Origin: QHWT01 sp963755695
GTDB taxonomy: Bacteria; Acidobacteriota; Vicinamibacteria; Vicinamibacterales; 2-12-FULL-66-21
DNA: 64,000 bases
NCBI GenBank assembly: GCA_963755695.1
Contig: CAVWLB010000010.1
Span: forward strand, 620,001 to 684,000
Direction of reading: 5' to 3'
Shown here: positions 46,189-56,418 of the stretch, in pieces
Position numbering within the stretch: the first letter of the stretch is position 1
Layout: every line of letters starts with the position of its first letter
Notes under the pieces: generated by a model
Told to the model about the DNA's origin: nothing
Seen by the model: only the letters and a program-made list of their open reading frames with translations
Database searches by the model: none
Made by a program: the position numbers and the translations under genes

Positions 46189-46728
46189 ATGACCTTCACC
46201 CGAGCGGCGGCAATCGTCAGCGGCGGAGCGTTGCTGGTTGCCTGGTTCGCCGTAGCCGGGAGTACGCCTGAACAGGAACTCGGGCCGGTTGGCGATCGCA
46301 CGCCATCCACCGCCACGTCGGGGCCCGGATCGCTCGCCGCGGAAGTCGAACAGCAGGCCGTACGGCTGCGCGAGCGTCTGGCGCAGGCGCCAGCGCCGGA
46401 ACCACAGCCGCGGAATCCCTTCAGCTTCGCGCCGGCCCGCGCCCCGCGGCACATGGCGTCCGCATCGGCCGGACCCATGCACCTCGAAGCGGCGACGCCG
46501 GATCCGGCATCCATTGCCCCGCCGCCGCTGGTGTTGATGGGAATTGCCGAGGAGCCGTCATTTGAAGGGCCGCATCGCACCGCGGTCATCGGTGGGGGCG
46601 ACGAGCTCTACATGGTGATCGAAGGACAGATATTCGCCGACCGTTACAAAGTGAAAACGATCGGCGTCGATGCCATCGAGCTGGAGGACACGGTCACCGG
46701 CGGCTTCCGCCGGCTGGCGCTGCGCTGA
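46189..46728 (+). CDS. GspC/PilP-like periplasmic protein
   Basis: 179 residues. N-terminal membrane anchor or signal (AAAIVSGGALLVAWFAVAGS), a Pro/Ala-rich linker with the motif RNPFSFAPA, and a beta domain (PLVLMGIAEEPSFEG, RTAVIGGGDELYMVIEGQIF, YKVKTIGVDAIELEDTVTGGF). This resembles the GspC/PilP homology region that contacts secretins. It is not next to other secretion genes; it lies divergent to kdsB and convergent with serA. The assignment rests on pattern, not on a full set of signature residues. Confidence 0.55.
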   Translation: MTFTRAAAIVSGGALLVAWFAVAGSTPEQELGPVGDRTPSTATSGPGSLAAEVEQQAVRLRERLAQAPAPEPQPRNPFSFAPARAPRHMASASAGPMHLEAATPDPASIAPPPLVLMGIAEEPSFEGPHRTAVIGGGDELYMVIEGQIFADRYKVKTIGVDAIELEDTVTGGFRRLALR

Positions 46729-46750
46729 CTTCCGCCAACAACGGCGCCAA

Positions 46751-48325
46751 TTACAACTTCACACGTCTCGCCTCGCGCATCGCCGGCAGCTTCTTGATCT
46801 CCGCCACAGCCCGGTCAAGGCTATCCGATTCATCCACCGTGATCATCCCGAGCGCGCCCCCCTCGCGGCGGCCCAGCGCGAAGCTCGCGATGTTGACGCC
46901 GTGACGTCCGAGCGTCGTGCCGATGTTGCCGATGACCCCGGGGCGATCCTCATTCGCAAACAGGATCGCCGTGCCGGAGAGCGGTGCCTCGATCTCGACG
47001 CCGTCGAGCGCGACCAGCCGCGGCCGCCCCGGTTCCATGACGGTGCCTTCTACCCAGCGTTCGTGACCGCCGCCGCGCAGCTTCACTGAAATGACGTTCA
47101 CGAAATCCCGTGAGCGGCTGCTGCGCGACTCGATGATCTCGAGGCCGCGTTGTGCGGCAAGCGCGCGGGCGTTGACCGGGGTGACGCTCGAGTCCATGAA
47201 CGGAGACAGCAGCCCCGCAAGCACCGCGCTGCCGATCACCAGCTCGTACTTGCTGGTCAGCGGGCCGTAGTAGCGGATGCCGATCGATTCCGGCGCGGAA
47301 GAGAGAAGCTGCGCGATGAGCGCTCCGAGCTTTTCCGCGAGCTGCAGCTGCGGACGGAGCTGCGGATATTCCTCAGCGGGAATCGAAGGGAAGTTCACGG
47401 CATTTCTGATCACTCCCTCGGCAAGATATTCACGGACGCTGCTGACGATCTCCTCGCCGACCAGCTCCTGCGCTTCGACGGTGGAGGCGGCGATGTGCGG
47501 CGTCGCGATGACTTGCGGCAGTTTGGTCAATCGATCGTCGGTTGGCGGCTCGGTCTCGAACACGTCGAGGCCTGCGCCGGCGACGTGTCCGGATTCGATC
47601 GCCGCGGCCAGCGCCGCTTCGTCGATGAGCTCGCCACGCGCGGTGTTCACAATTCGCACACCGCGTCGGCACTTTGACAGTCGCTCGGCATTCAGCAGGT
47701 GCCGAGTTTCCGGCAACGACGGCAAATGCAGCGAGATGTAATCCGATTTGGCGAGCAGATCGTCGAGCGACACGAGCGGCACGCCAATGGTTTCCGCCGC
47801 GCGCGCGGGGATGAACGGATCGTGCGCGATGATCTCGAGGCCGAAGCCGCGGGCCCGTGCGGCCACTTCGCGGCCGATCCGGCCGAAGCCGATAATGCCG
47901 AGGATCTTGCCGCGCAGCTCGACGCCCATGAGCTTCTTTTTGTCCCACACGCCCTTCTTCATCGACGCATCGGCAGTGGGAATCGAGCGCGAGAGCGCGA
48001 GCATGAGCGCGAGCGCAAGCTCGGCGACGCTGATGCTGTTGGCGCCGGCGGCGTTCATGACGAGAATCCCGCGATCGCTGGCGGCCGTCACGTCGACGTT
48101 GTCCACGCCGGTGCCGGCCCGCGCGATGACCTTGAGGCGCGGTGCCGCGTCGATCAGATCCTTGGTGACCTGGGTGGCGCTGCGAACGATCAGTGCGTCC
48201 GCCTCTTTGAGATCGCGTGCCAGATCGTCGGGCTTGCGTCCCGCGCGAGCATCGACGCTCCAGCCGGCGCTTCGCAGAGCATCCGCAGCCGCAGGTGGTA
48301 GTGAATCAGCGATAACAATGTGCAT
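46751..48325 (-). CDS. serA: D-3-phosphoglycerate dehydrogenase
   Basis: 524 residues. First step of serine synthesis. Substrate and nucleotide domains: ADALIVRSATQVTKDLIDAAP, VIARAGTGVDNVDVTAASDRG, GVELRGKILGIIGFGRIGREVAARA (Rossmann GxGxxG), VRIVNTARGELIDEAALA (the catalytic Arg) and VIATPHIAASTVEAQELVG (the His). An intervening domain (about 320-450) and a C-terminal ACT domain (AILFANEDRPGVIGNIGTTL, INIASF-like VNIASFALGR, MITVDESDSLDRAVAEI) follow. Start ATG 48325 (MHIVIADSLPP). A TATACT hexamer at 48344-48339 could be its -10, with a very short leader. Confidence 0.96.
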   Translation of the reverse strand: MHIVIADSLPPAAADALRSAGWSVDARAGRKPDDLARDLKEADALIVRSATQVTKDLIDAAPRLKVIARAGTGVDNVDVTAASDRGILVMNAAGANSISVAELALALMLALSRSIPTADASMKKGVWDKKKLMGVELRGKILGIIGFGRIGREVAARARGFGLEIIAHDPFIPARAAETIGVPLVSLDDLLAKSDYISLHLPSLPETRHLLNAERLSKCRRGVRIVNTARGELIDEAALAAAIESGHVAGAGLDVFETEPPTDDRLTKLPQVIATPHIAASTVEAQELVGEEIVSSVREYLAEGVIRNAVNFPSIPAEEYPQLRPQLQLAEKLGALIAQLLSSAPESIGIRYYGPLTSKYELVIGSAVLAGLLSPFMDSSVTPVNARALAAQRGLEIIESRSSRSRDFVNVISVKLRGGGHERWVEGTVMEPGRPRLVALDGVEIEAPLSGTAILFANEDRPGVIGNIGTTLGRHGVNIASFALGRREGGALGMITVDESDSLDRAVAEIKKLPAMREARRVKL

Positions 48326-48526
48326 AGGTGTCGCTCACAGTATAATGTTGCGTTCTGTACATCGCCTAGTCCGCGCCCGATCGAGCGACGCGACGCACCA
48401 TCGTGGTGCAAACTGGAGAACGATCAAGTTTGATGCGGTGCGAACCGCGTTTGGACCGGACTTTTCCACAAAGTTTTCCACAGTTTCTGTGAAGAACTCG
48501 TAACGCGAGCATGGGGACGTGACCTA

Positions 48527-49762
<1,236 letters not shown>

Positions 49763-49798
49763 TTGGTGATTGCCTGATCCAGTGATTTGGTGATTGTA
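49763..49798. repeat. Short heptamer array, family B (GGTGATT words), between icd and mdh
   Basis: TTGGTGATTGCCTGATCCAG followed by TGATTTGGTGATTG: a few degenerate copies of the GGTGATT word found again, inverted, at 62899. It begins right after the icd stop. A proper Shine-Dalgarno (GAGGA) lies between it and the mdh start. Confidence 0.65.
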
Positions 49799-49806
49799 GA
49801 GGACGC

Positions 49807-50745
49807 ATGAATCGTAAAGTTACGGTCGTCGGGGGGGCGGGCAACGTCGGTGCCACTGTCGCGCGTGCCATCGCCGACAAGGAATTGGCCGACGTCGTCA
49901 TCATCGACATCGCCGATCAGAAAGCGAAGGGTATCGCCCTCGACATGTATCAGGCGTGTCCCATCGAACAGTCGGACTCGCGGATCATCGGCGCCGGCGC
50001 AGATGAGGCGGGCTGGAAGGAAACCGCCAACTCCGATGTCGTGGTGATTACGTCGGGTGTGCCGCGCAAGCCGGGAATGAGCCGGGACGACCTGCTCCAG
50101 ACCAACTACAAGATCATGCAGTCGGTCACCGAACAGATCGTGAAGTATTCGCCAAACACCATCATCGTGCCGGTGGCCAATCCGCTCGACGCGATGTGCC
50201 AGGCGGTCTACCGCTTGAGCAAGTTCCCGCGCGAGCGGGTCATTGGCATGGCGGGGGTTCTCGATTCTGCACGGATGCGCACATTCATCGCGATGGAGCT
50301 CAACGTGTCGGTGGAGAACATCCACGCATTCGTGCTCGGCGGCCACGGCGACACCATGGTGCCGCTGCCGCGTTACTCGACCGTGGCCGGCATTCCGATC
50401 ACCGAGCTGATATCGAAGGAGCGGATCGACGCGATTTCGAAGCGAACCGCCGAAGGCGGTGCCGAGATAACCAAGCTGGTCGGCACCAGCGCCTGGTATG
50501 CGCCAGGATCGGCAGCCGCCGAGATGGTCGAGATTATTCTGAAGGACAAAAAGAAGATCGTTCCGTGCTCTGTCTACTTGAAGGGAGAGTACGGCATCAG
50601 CGACCTCTTCGTTGGCGTGCCGGTGAAGCTGGGCGCGCGCGGTGTCGAGGAGATCATTCAGATCAAGCTGACCCCGGAAGAAGACGCCGCGCTGAAGAAG
50701 TCTGCCGGAGCGGTGAAAGAGCTGGTGGACGTGATCAAAGTCTGA
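49807..50745 (+). CDS. mdh: Malate dehydrogenase
   Basis: 312 residues of the LDH-like MDH class. NAD site KVTVVGGAGNVGATVARAIA, then VVIIDIADQKAKGIALDM, VVVITSGVPRKPGMSRDDLL (the mobile loop), VPVANPLDAMCQAVYRLS, RVIGMAGVLDSARMRTFIA, and the catalytic HAFVLGGHGDTMVPLPRYS. The mobile loop reads RKPGMSRDDLL, the Arg pattern of MDH and not LDH. Starts with ATG 49807 and GAGGA. Co-directional with icd. Confidence 0.96.
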   Translation: MNRKVTVVGGAGNVGATVARAIADKELADVVIIDIADQKAKGIALDMYQACPIEQSDSRIIGAGADEAGWKETANSDVVVITSGVPRKPGMSRDDLLQTNYKIMQSVTEQIVKYSPNTIIVPVANPLDAMCQAVYRLSKFPRERVIGMAGVLDSARMRTFIAMELNVSVENIHAFVLGGHGDTMVPLPRYSTVAGIPITELISKERIDAISKRTAEGGAEITKLVGTSAWYAPGSAAAEMVEIILKDKKKIVPCSVYLKGEYGISDLFVGVPVKLGARGVEEIIQIKLTPEEDAALKKSAGAVKELVDVIKV

Positions 50746-50749
50746 ATGG

Positions 50750-50840
50750 CTTGGGACTCTCAGGGCTCCTATGGCTCAGGCTGGCTTGCCTCTCTGCCGA
50801 AGGCCCTCCGACTTGAGCCGTGAGTCATGAGCCCGGAGCC
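50750..50840. repeat. Heptamer array, family D, convergent gap between mdh and sdhB
   Basis: GGGACTCTCAGGGCTC, GGCTCAGGCTGGC and later TGAGCCGTGAGTCATGAGCC. The same GGCTCA/TGAGCC vocabulary as at 39866 also lies between two converging genes, again with the second half reading as the reverse complement. It fills nearly all of the 99-bp gap. Confidence 0.7.
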
Positions 50841-50844
50841 GAAA

Positions 50845-51594
50845 TCAGTCCCCGCGCAATAGCGTGGCTTTCAGGTATTCCCGGTTCATCCGCGCGATGT
50901 TGGTGATCGGAATCTCCTTCGGGCAGACCGCCTCACACTCTCCCTCGTTCGAGCAGCTGCCAAACCCTTCCACGTCGTGCCGGTCCACCATCCGGACGAC
51001 GCGGGTGTAGCGCTCGACCTGACCTTGGGGCAGCAGTGAGAGGTGCGTGATCTTTGCCGACGTGAAGAGCGCCGCCGACGCGTTCTTGCACGCGGCGACA
51101 CACGCGCCGCACGCGATGCAGGCGGCAGAATCCATCGCCTGCTCGACCGTGTCCTTGCCAATCAGGATGCTGTTCGCGTCGCGTGCCCCGCCGACATTGA
51201 TTGACGTGTAGCCGCCGGCCTGAATGATTCGATCGAAGGCACTCCGATCGACCACGAGGTCCTTGATCAGTGGAAACGCCTTCGCACGCCACGGTTCAAG
51301 GACCAGCGTGTCGCCGTCCTTGAAGCTGCGCATGTGCAGCTGGCAGACCGTCGACCCGCGAACCGGACCGTGGGGCAGGCCGTCAATCAGAAACCCGCAC
51401 GTGCCGCAGATGCCTTCGCGGCAATCGGAGTCGAACGCGATGGGATCCTCGCCGCGCGCGATGAGCCCCTCGTTGACGACGTCGAGCATCTCGAGGAACG
51501 ACATGTCCGGGGATACGTTGTCGACGGTGTAATCGACCAGCCGGCCCGACGCGGCGGGACCCGCCTGCCGCCACACTTTGAGCTGGATTCTCAC
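50845..51594 (-). CDS. sdhB: Succinate dehydrogenase iron-sulfur subunit
   Basis: 249 residues from GTG 51594, which overlaps the sdhA TGA (GTGA). The 2Fe-2S domain has CREGICGTCGFLIDG and a downstream Cys in STVCQLH. The 4Fe-4S and 3Fe-4S clusters use CIACGACVAACKN and CSNEGECEAVCPKEIPI. The longer open frame upstream lies inside sdhA and is rejected. Last gene of sdhCAB, the electron path from flavin to the membrane quinone. Confidence 0.96.
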   Translation of the reverse strand: MRIQLKVWRQAGPAASGRLVDYTVDNVSPDMSFLEMLDVVNEGLIARGEDPIAFDSDCREGICGTCGFLIDGLPHGPVRGSTVCQLHMRSFKDGDTLVLEPWRAKAFPLIKDLVVDRSAFDRIIQAGGYTSINVGGARDANSILIGKDTVEQAMDSAACIACGACVAACKNASAALFTSAKITHLSLLPQGQVERYTRVVRMVDRHDVEGFGSCSNEGECEAVCPKEIPITNIARMNREYLKATLLRGD

Positions 51595-53504
51595 TTGTAG
51601 CTCCGCTGCGAGGGCCTCACGTACTCGAAATGGAGCGGCTCCTTGTGCAGCTCCGGCCTGGCGCCGACCCCTTTGAACTCCCACGCGGCAACGTAGGAAA
51701 AGTTCACGTCGTCGCGCAGCGCCTCTCCGTCGGGCGTCTGGCTCTCCTCGCGGAAGTGACCGCCGCACGATTCAGTGCGGTGCAGCGCATCGAGCGTGAG
51801 CACCTCCGCGAACTCCAGATAGTCGGCGACGCGGCCGGCATATTCGAGGTTCTTGTTCAGGTTGTTCGCCGGACCCGGCACGGATACGTTGAGCCAGAAC
51901 TCGTCGCGGAGGCGCGGAATCTCTGCGAGGGCCTTCCGGAGGCCCGTCTCGCTGCGAGCCATGCCCACATCGTCCCAGAGGAGCTGCCCGAGGCGGCGGT
52001 GAAGCTGACGCGGGGTCTCTTTGCCCTTCGCGTTCAAGAGCTTGTCGATGCGGCACTGCACGTTGTCCGACGCTTCCTTGAAGGCGTCGTGATCCGTAGT
52101 GACGCTGGCGAGCGGCGTCCCCCCGAGATAATTCGCGAGCGTATAGGGAATCACGAAGTAGCCATCCGCGAGCCCCTGCATCAAGGCGCTTGCACCCAGC
52201 CGATTGGCACCGTGATCCGAGAAATTCGCCTCGCCGAGCACGTGCAGTCCCGCTATCGTGCTCATCAGGTTGTAGTCGACCCACAGGCCACCCATCGTGT
52301 AGTGGATCGCCGGGTAAATCCGCATCGGCACCTTGTAGGGGTCTTCGTCGGTGATTTTGCGGTACATGTCGAACAGATTGCCGTAGCGCATCCTGATGAC
52401 GTTCTCGCCGAGCCGCTTGATGGCGTCACCGAAATCCAGGAAGACGGCAAGGCCGCTATCGCCGACGCCGCGTCCCTCGTCGCAGACGACCTTTGCATTG
52501 CGCGAGGCGACATCGCGCGGCACCAGGTTGCCAAAGCTCGGATAGCGCCGTTCGAGGTAGTAATCCCGCTCCTCGTCGGGAATTTGTTGCGGCGGCCGCT
52601 TGTCGCCGTTTTTCTTTGGTACCCACACGCGGCCATCGTTGCGCAGGCTCTCCGACATCAGGGTCAGCTTGGACTGATGCGTGCCGGAGACCGGAATGCA
52701 CGTGGGATGAATCTGGGTGTAGCAGGGGTTGGCAAAGAAGGCGCCCCGTTTGTGGGCCCGCCACGCGGCCGTCACGTTCGAGTTCACCGCGTTGGTCGAC
52801 AAGTAATACGCGGTGCCGTAACCGCCAGTGCAGAGAAGCACGGCGTGTCCGGCATGCCTCTCGATCTCACCGGTGATCAGGTTTCGGCAGACAATGCCGC
52901 GCGCCTGGCCGTTGACAACGACCACGTCCAGGATTTCGCGATTCGGGAACAACGAGATGGTTTGCTTCTCGACCTGCCGCATCATCGACTGATAGGCGCC
53001 AAGGAGCAGTTGCTGGCCGGTCTGGCCGCGGGCGTAAAACGTGCGCGATACCTGCGCGCCGCCGAACGAGCGGTTGTCGAGCAAGCCACCGTACTCGCGT
53101 GCGAACGGCACCCCTTGGGCGACGCACTGATCGATGATGTTCACGCTCAGCTCCGCGAGTCGGTAGACGTTCGCCTCCCGCGATCGGTAGTCGCCACCCT
53201 TGACGGTGTCGTAGAACAGCCGCTGAATGCTGTCGCCGTCGTTCTGATAGTTCTTCGCGGCGTTGATTCCCCCCTGCGCCGCGATGCTGTGCGCGCGCCT
53301 CGGCGAGTCGTGAATGCAGAAGCTCTTGACGTCGTAGCCAAGCTCGCCAAGCGACGAGGCCGCGGATGCTCCCGCCAATCCGGTACCGACCACAAGCACC
53401 GTGAACCTTCGGCGGTTCGCCGGGTTCACCAGCTTTGACTCGAACCGATGTCGATCCCATTTGTCGGCGAGCGGCCCTCCGGGAATCCTGGAGTCGAGTG
53501 TCAT
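51591..53504 (-). CDS. sdhA: Succinate dehydrogenase flavoprotein subunit
   Basis: 637 residues. FAD-binding VLVVGTGLAGASAASSLGELG, the covalent flavin His in PRRAHSIAAQGGINAAKNY, RTFYARGQTGQQLLLGAYQSM, GHAVLLCTGGYGTAYYLSTN, YTQIHPTCIPVSG, the active-site region HYTMGGLWVDYNLMSTIAGLHVLGEANF (shown in part), and a C-terminal helical domain ending EYVRPSQRSYK. The length and the layout match the Bacteroidetes/epsilon-type enzyme class (with SdhC of five helices). It starts 4 bp after sdhC. Confidence 0.97.
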   Translation of the reverse strand: MTLDSRIPGGPLADKWDRHRFESKLVNPANRRRFTVLVVGTGLAGASAASSLGELGYDVKSFCIHDSPRRAHSIAAQGGINAAKNYQNDGDSIQRLFYDTVKGGDYRSREANVYRLAELSVNIIDQCVAQGVPFAREYGGLLDNRSFGGAQVSRTFYARGQTGQQLLLGAYQSMMRQVEKQTISLFPNREILDVVVVNGQARGIVCRNLITGEIERHAGHAVLLCTGGYGTAYYLSTNAVNSNVTAAWRAHKRGAFFANPCYTQIHPTCIPVSGTHQSKLTLMSESLRNDGRVWVPKKNGDKRPPQQIPDEERDYYLERRYPSFGNLVPRDVASRNAKVVCDEGRGVGDSGLAVFLDFGDAIKRLGENVIRMRYGNLFDMYRKITDEDPYKVPMRIYPAIHYTMGGLWVDYNLMSTIAGLHVLGEANFSDHGANRLGASALMQGLADGYFVIPYTLANYLGGTPLASVTTDHDAFKEASDNVQCRIDKLLNAKGKETPRQLHRRLGQLLWDDVGMARSETGLRKALAEIPRLRDEFWLNVSVPGPANNLNKNLEYAGRVADYLEFAEVLTLDALHRTESCGGHFREESQTPDGEALRDDVNFSYVAAWEFKGVGARPELHKEPLHFEYVRPSQRSYK

Positions 53505-53508
53505 GGCG

Positions 53509-54174
53509 TCATCGAGTCAGATACACCCAGAGTGGAATGATGGCGAATCCGCCACCGATGATGATGGCGAAGACGGAGCCCCATCCGACCAGCCGTCTGG
53601 TGTACACGGGATGATCGGCGCCAATCGACTGGAACGCGCTCGAGATTCCATGCCGGAGGTGGATGCCGACCAGGATCACCCACAGAACGTATATCGCCAC
53701 CCACGCCGGAGCACTGAAGATTTCTGTTTCAGTGCGGTAAAGGTCGCGCACCGGCGGATCGCCGATTTCGTACCAGGCGCCAAACTTGAACTGTTTCAGG
53801 TGCACGACGACCAACAGAAGCGTGATCAGTCCGGTCCAGATCATCGTCGTCGACGAGATGCTCTTGCGGCTCTTGTAACCCGCCCATTCCTTTTTTTCGT
53901 AGCCAACCGGCCGCGCCGCCTGATTGCCGAACCAGTTGGTCAGAGTCTTGTACACGTGCAGCAGGAAAATCAGCAGCAGGCCGATTTCGACGGGAACCAC
54001 CAGCGGGTTGGAGATCAGCTTGTGCGAGTACTCGTTGAACGTCTCCTGCCCGAAGAAGATCAGCAGGTTGCCGGCGAGATGAAGCATCAGATACGCGAAA
54101 AGTGCGAGTCCAGTCAGGCCGATCAGCAGCTTGGTACCGACGGAAGACGCGAAGACCCTACGAAATGACGACAT
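53509..54174 (-). CDS. sdhC: Succinate dehydrogenase cytochrome b subunit (five-helix, SdhC/FrdC type)
   Basis: 221 residues from ATG 54174, with GGAG 6 bases upstream. Five hydrophobic helices: LLIGLTGLALFAYLMLHLAG, LVVPVEIGLLLIFLLHVYKTL, MIWTGLITLLLVVVHLKQFK, APAWVAIYVLWVILVGIHLRHG and GWGSVFAIIIGGGFAIIPLW. Candidate heme-ligand His residues sit in the helices (MLHLAGN, LLHVYKT, VVHLKQF, IHLRHG). A single cytochrome subunit replaces separate SdhC and SdhD. First gene of sdhCAB. Confidence 0.93.
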   Translation of the reverse strand: MSSFRRVFASSVGTKLLIGLTGLALFAYLMLHLAGNLLIFFGQETFNEYSHKLISNPLVVPVEIGLLLIFLLHVYKTLTNWFGNQAARPVGYEKKEWAGYKSRKSISSTTMIWTGLITLLLVVVHLKQFKFGAWYEIGDPPVRDLYRTETEIFSAPAWVAIYVLWVILVGIHLRHGISSAFQSIGADHPVYTRRLVGWGSVFAIIIGGGFAIIPLWVYLTR

Positions 54175-54292
54175 CGACGGCTCCGATCCGGTCAATTGTT
54201 ATTGGCGGCTTCAAACCCCTGCAAGCGCGCCACGACCTGGTCGCGCCCTTGATCGGCGCGCAGCAACCGGCACATGATGGATGGATCACGCG

Positions 54293-55456
54293 ATGAAAAT
54301 TCACGAGTATCAGGCAAAGAGCATCCTGGCGAAATACGGCGTGCCGGTGCCGCAAGGGGAGGTCGTGTTCGATGCGGCCCAGGCCGGCGACGTGGCGCGC
54401 CGGCTCGGTGGCGGCACCGTCGTCGTCAAGGCGCAGATCCACGCCGGCGGACGCGGCAAGGGCGGCGGCGTCAAGGTCGTGAAAGGCCTCGCGGACGCGC
54501 AGGCCGCGGCGCTGAAGATGATCGGCATGAACCTGGTCACCGATCAGACCGGACCCGAGGGCCAGAAGGTCCAGCGCGTGCTGGTCGAGCAGGGACTGAA
54601 GATCAAGCGCGAGCTCTATCTCGGTCTCGTGCTCGATCGCACGACCGAGCGTCCCGTGCTGATGGTCAGCTCGGAAGGGGGCGTCGAGATCGAGAAGGTT
54701 GCCGAGGAAACGCCGGAGCGCATCTTCAAGGAGTTCGTGCATCCGGCGATTGGTCTCAGCGCGTTCCAGACCCGCAAGCTTGCCTTCGCGCTTGGTCTCG
54801 AGGGGGCTCAGGTCGGTCAGGCGGCGAAGATGATGACCGCGCTGTATCAGGCTTTCGTGGCCACCGACGCCTCGCTTCTCGAGATCAATCCTTTGATCGT
54901 GACCGAGGAAGGCAACCTGCTCGCCCTCGACGCCAAGATGAACTTCGACGACAACGCGCTCTATCGCCACCCGGAGATCAAGGAGCTGCGCGATCTCGCC
55001 GAAGAAGATCCGCTCGAGATCGAGGCCTCGAAGTACTCGCTGAACTACATCAAGCTCGATGGCTTCGTCGGCTGCATGGTGAACGGCGCCGGCCTCGCGA
55101 TGGCGACGATGGACATCATCAAGCTCGCGGGCGGGGAGCCGGCGAATTTTCTCGACGTCGGCGGTGGCGCCAACGCGGAACAAATCAAGAACGCCTTCCG
55201 CATCCTGATGGCGGACAAGCACGTCCGCTCGGTCCTGATCAACATCTTCGGGGGGATTCTGCGTTGCGACGTGCTGGCCGAAGGCGTCATTGCCGCGGTC
55301 AAGGACCTCGGAGTGCCGGTTCCGATCGTGATTCGAATGGAAGGCACGAACGTCGAGAAGGGCAAGCAGATGCTCAAGGAGAGCGGCCTGAACTTCACGA
55401 CCGCCGACGACATGAACGAGGCAGCGCAGAAAGTCGTGGCGCTGGGGCGTAAGTAG
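54293..55456 (+). CDS. sucC: Succinyl-CoA ligase beta subunit
   Basis: 387 residues from ATG 54293 (MKIHEYQAKSILAKYGVPVP); an ATG 12 bp upstream is less likely. ATP-grasp part: VVVKAQIHAGGRGKGGGVKVV, LYLGLVLDRTTERPVLMVSSEGGVEIE (shown in part), SLLEINPLIVTEEGNLLALDAKMNFDDNA in its region, and the CoA-ligase part GGGANAEQIKNAFRIL, LINIFGGILRCDVLAEGV and VIRMEGTNVEKGKQML. Interconverts succinyl-CoA and succinate with ATP or GTP. Divergent from sdhC; sucD follows. Confidence 0.97.
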   Translation: MKIHEYQAKSILAKYGVPVPQGEVVFDAAQAGDVARRLGGGTVVVKAQIHAGGRGKGGGVKVVKGLADAQAAALKMIGMNLVTDQTGPEGQKVQRVLVEQGLKIKRELYLGLVLDRTTERPVLMVSSEGGVEIEKVAEETPERIFKEFVHPAIGLSAFQTRKLAFALGLEGAQVGQAAKMMTALYQAFVATDASLLEINPLIVTEEGNLLALDAKMNFDDNALYRHPEIKELRDLAEEDPLEIEASKYSLNYIKLDGFVGCMVNGAGLAMATMDIIKLAGGEPANFLDVGGGANAEQIKNAFRILMADKHVRSVLINIFGGILRCDVLAEGVIAAVKDLGVPVPIVIRMEGTNVEKGKQMLKESGLNFTTADDMNEAAQKVVALGRK

Positions 55457-55469
55457 CGCCCGCGGCGAG

Positions 55470-55520
55470 CGCGAGGCGAGGGAGTGAACCGGCGCGAAGC
55501 GCCGGCGCCGAGCGCATTTG
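55470..55520 (+). repeat. GC-rich hairpin (CCGGCGC-GAA-GCGCCGG) between sucC and sucD
   Basis: Within the 86-bp gap, GCGAGGCGAGGGAGTGAAC is followed by CCGGCGCGAAGCGCCGG, a 7-bp stem with a 3-base loop. No T-run follows. It may alter the sucC to sucD ratio or mRNA stability. Its style resembles the other intergenic repeats but the words differ. Confidence 0.55.
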
Positions 55521-55542
55521 AGAAAAGCAGACCATCCAACAC

Positions 55543-56415
55543 ATGTCTGTATTAATCGACAAGAACACGCGACTGCTCGTCCAGGGTCTCACCGGACGCG
55601 AAGGCACCTTCCACGCCAAACAGGCGGCGTCCTATGGCACGACCGTGGTTGGCGGCGTCACGCCGGGTAAGGGAGGGACGTCGCACGAAGGATGGCCCGT
55701 GTTCAACACGGTCGCGGAGTGCGTCAAGGCGACCGGCGCCAACGCGTCGGTGATCTTCGTGCCTCCCGCGGGTGCAGCGGACGCAATCCTGGAGGCGGGG
55801 GACGCGGAACTCCCGCTTGCTGTCTGCATTACCGAAGGAATTCCCGTTCTCGACATGATGCGGGTGTTTGCCGCGATCCGCGGCGGCGGGACTCGCGTAA
55901 TCGGCCCGAACTGTCCGGGACTGATTACCGCGGGCCAGGCCAAAGCCGGAATCATCCCCGGCCACATCTGCAAGGAAGGACGTGTCGGTATCGTCTCCAA
56001 GAGCGGCACCCTGACCTACGAGGCGATTCATCAGCTGACCCGTAACGGCCTGGGCCAGACGACGTGTATCGGGATCGGCGGCGACCCGCTCATCGGCACC
56101 AGCTTCATCGACGCGCTGCAGCTGTTCGCCAAGGATCCGGCCACCGAAGCCGTGGTGCTGATCGGTGAGATTGGCGGGAATGCCGAACAGGATGCGGCCG
56201 ACTGGATCAAGGCGAACTTCAAGAAGCCGGTGGTCGGGTTCATCGCGGGACAAACCGCCCCGCCGGGGCGTCGAATGGGGCATGCCGGGGCTATCATTGC
56301 AGGCGGAAAGGGCACCGCGGCCGAGAAGATGGACGCGCTGCAGCGGGCCGGCGTTCGGGTCGTCAAGAGTCCCGCGGACATTGGCGCGGCCGTCAAGGAG
56401 CTGCTGAAGGCCTGA
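55543..56415 (+). CDS. sucD: Succinyl-CoA ligase alpha subunit
   Basis: 290 residues. CoA-binding domain with NTRLLVQGLTGREGTFHAKQ, GGVTPGKGGTSHEGWPVFN, SVIFVPPAGAADAILEAGD, VCITEGIPVLDMM and IGPNCPGLITAGQAKAGIIP. Ligase domain GRVGIVSKSGTLTYEAIHQL, CIGIGGDPLIGTSFIDAL, and the phospho-His in RRMGHAGAIIAGGKGTAAEKM. Followed by korA after 3 bp, so SucCD and KorAB probably form one transcript for the 2-oxoglutarate to succinate steps. Confidence 0.97.
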   Translation: MSVLIDKNTRLLVQGLTGREGTFHAKQAASYGTTVVGGVTPGKGGTSHEGWPVFNTVAECVKATGANASVIFVPPAGAADAILEAGDAELPLAVCITEGIPVLDMMRVFAAIRGGGTRVIGPNCPGLITAGQAKAGIIPGHICKEGRVGIVSKSGTLTYEAIHQLTRNGLGQTTCIGIGGDPLIGTSFIDALQLFAKDPATEAVVLIGEIGGNAEQDAADWIKANFKKPVVGFIAGQTAPPGRRMGHAGAIIAGGKGTAAEKMDALQRAGVRVVKSPADIGAAVKELLKA

Positions 56416-56418
56416 GCC

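Noticed and set aside
50845..51768. Longer SdhB start at 51768
   Set aside because: The extra 58 residues overlap sdhA in another frame, and the GTG at 51594 gives the family length and a GTGA coupling.
51630..53438. 602-codon plus-strand open frame opposite sdhA
   Set aside because: Shadow frame caused by codon bias; sdhA on the other strand is complete with all motifs.
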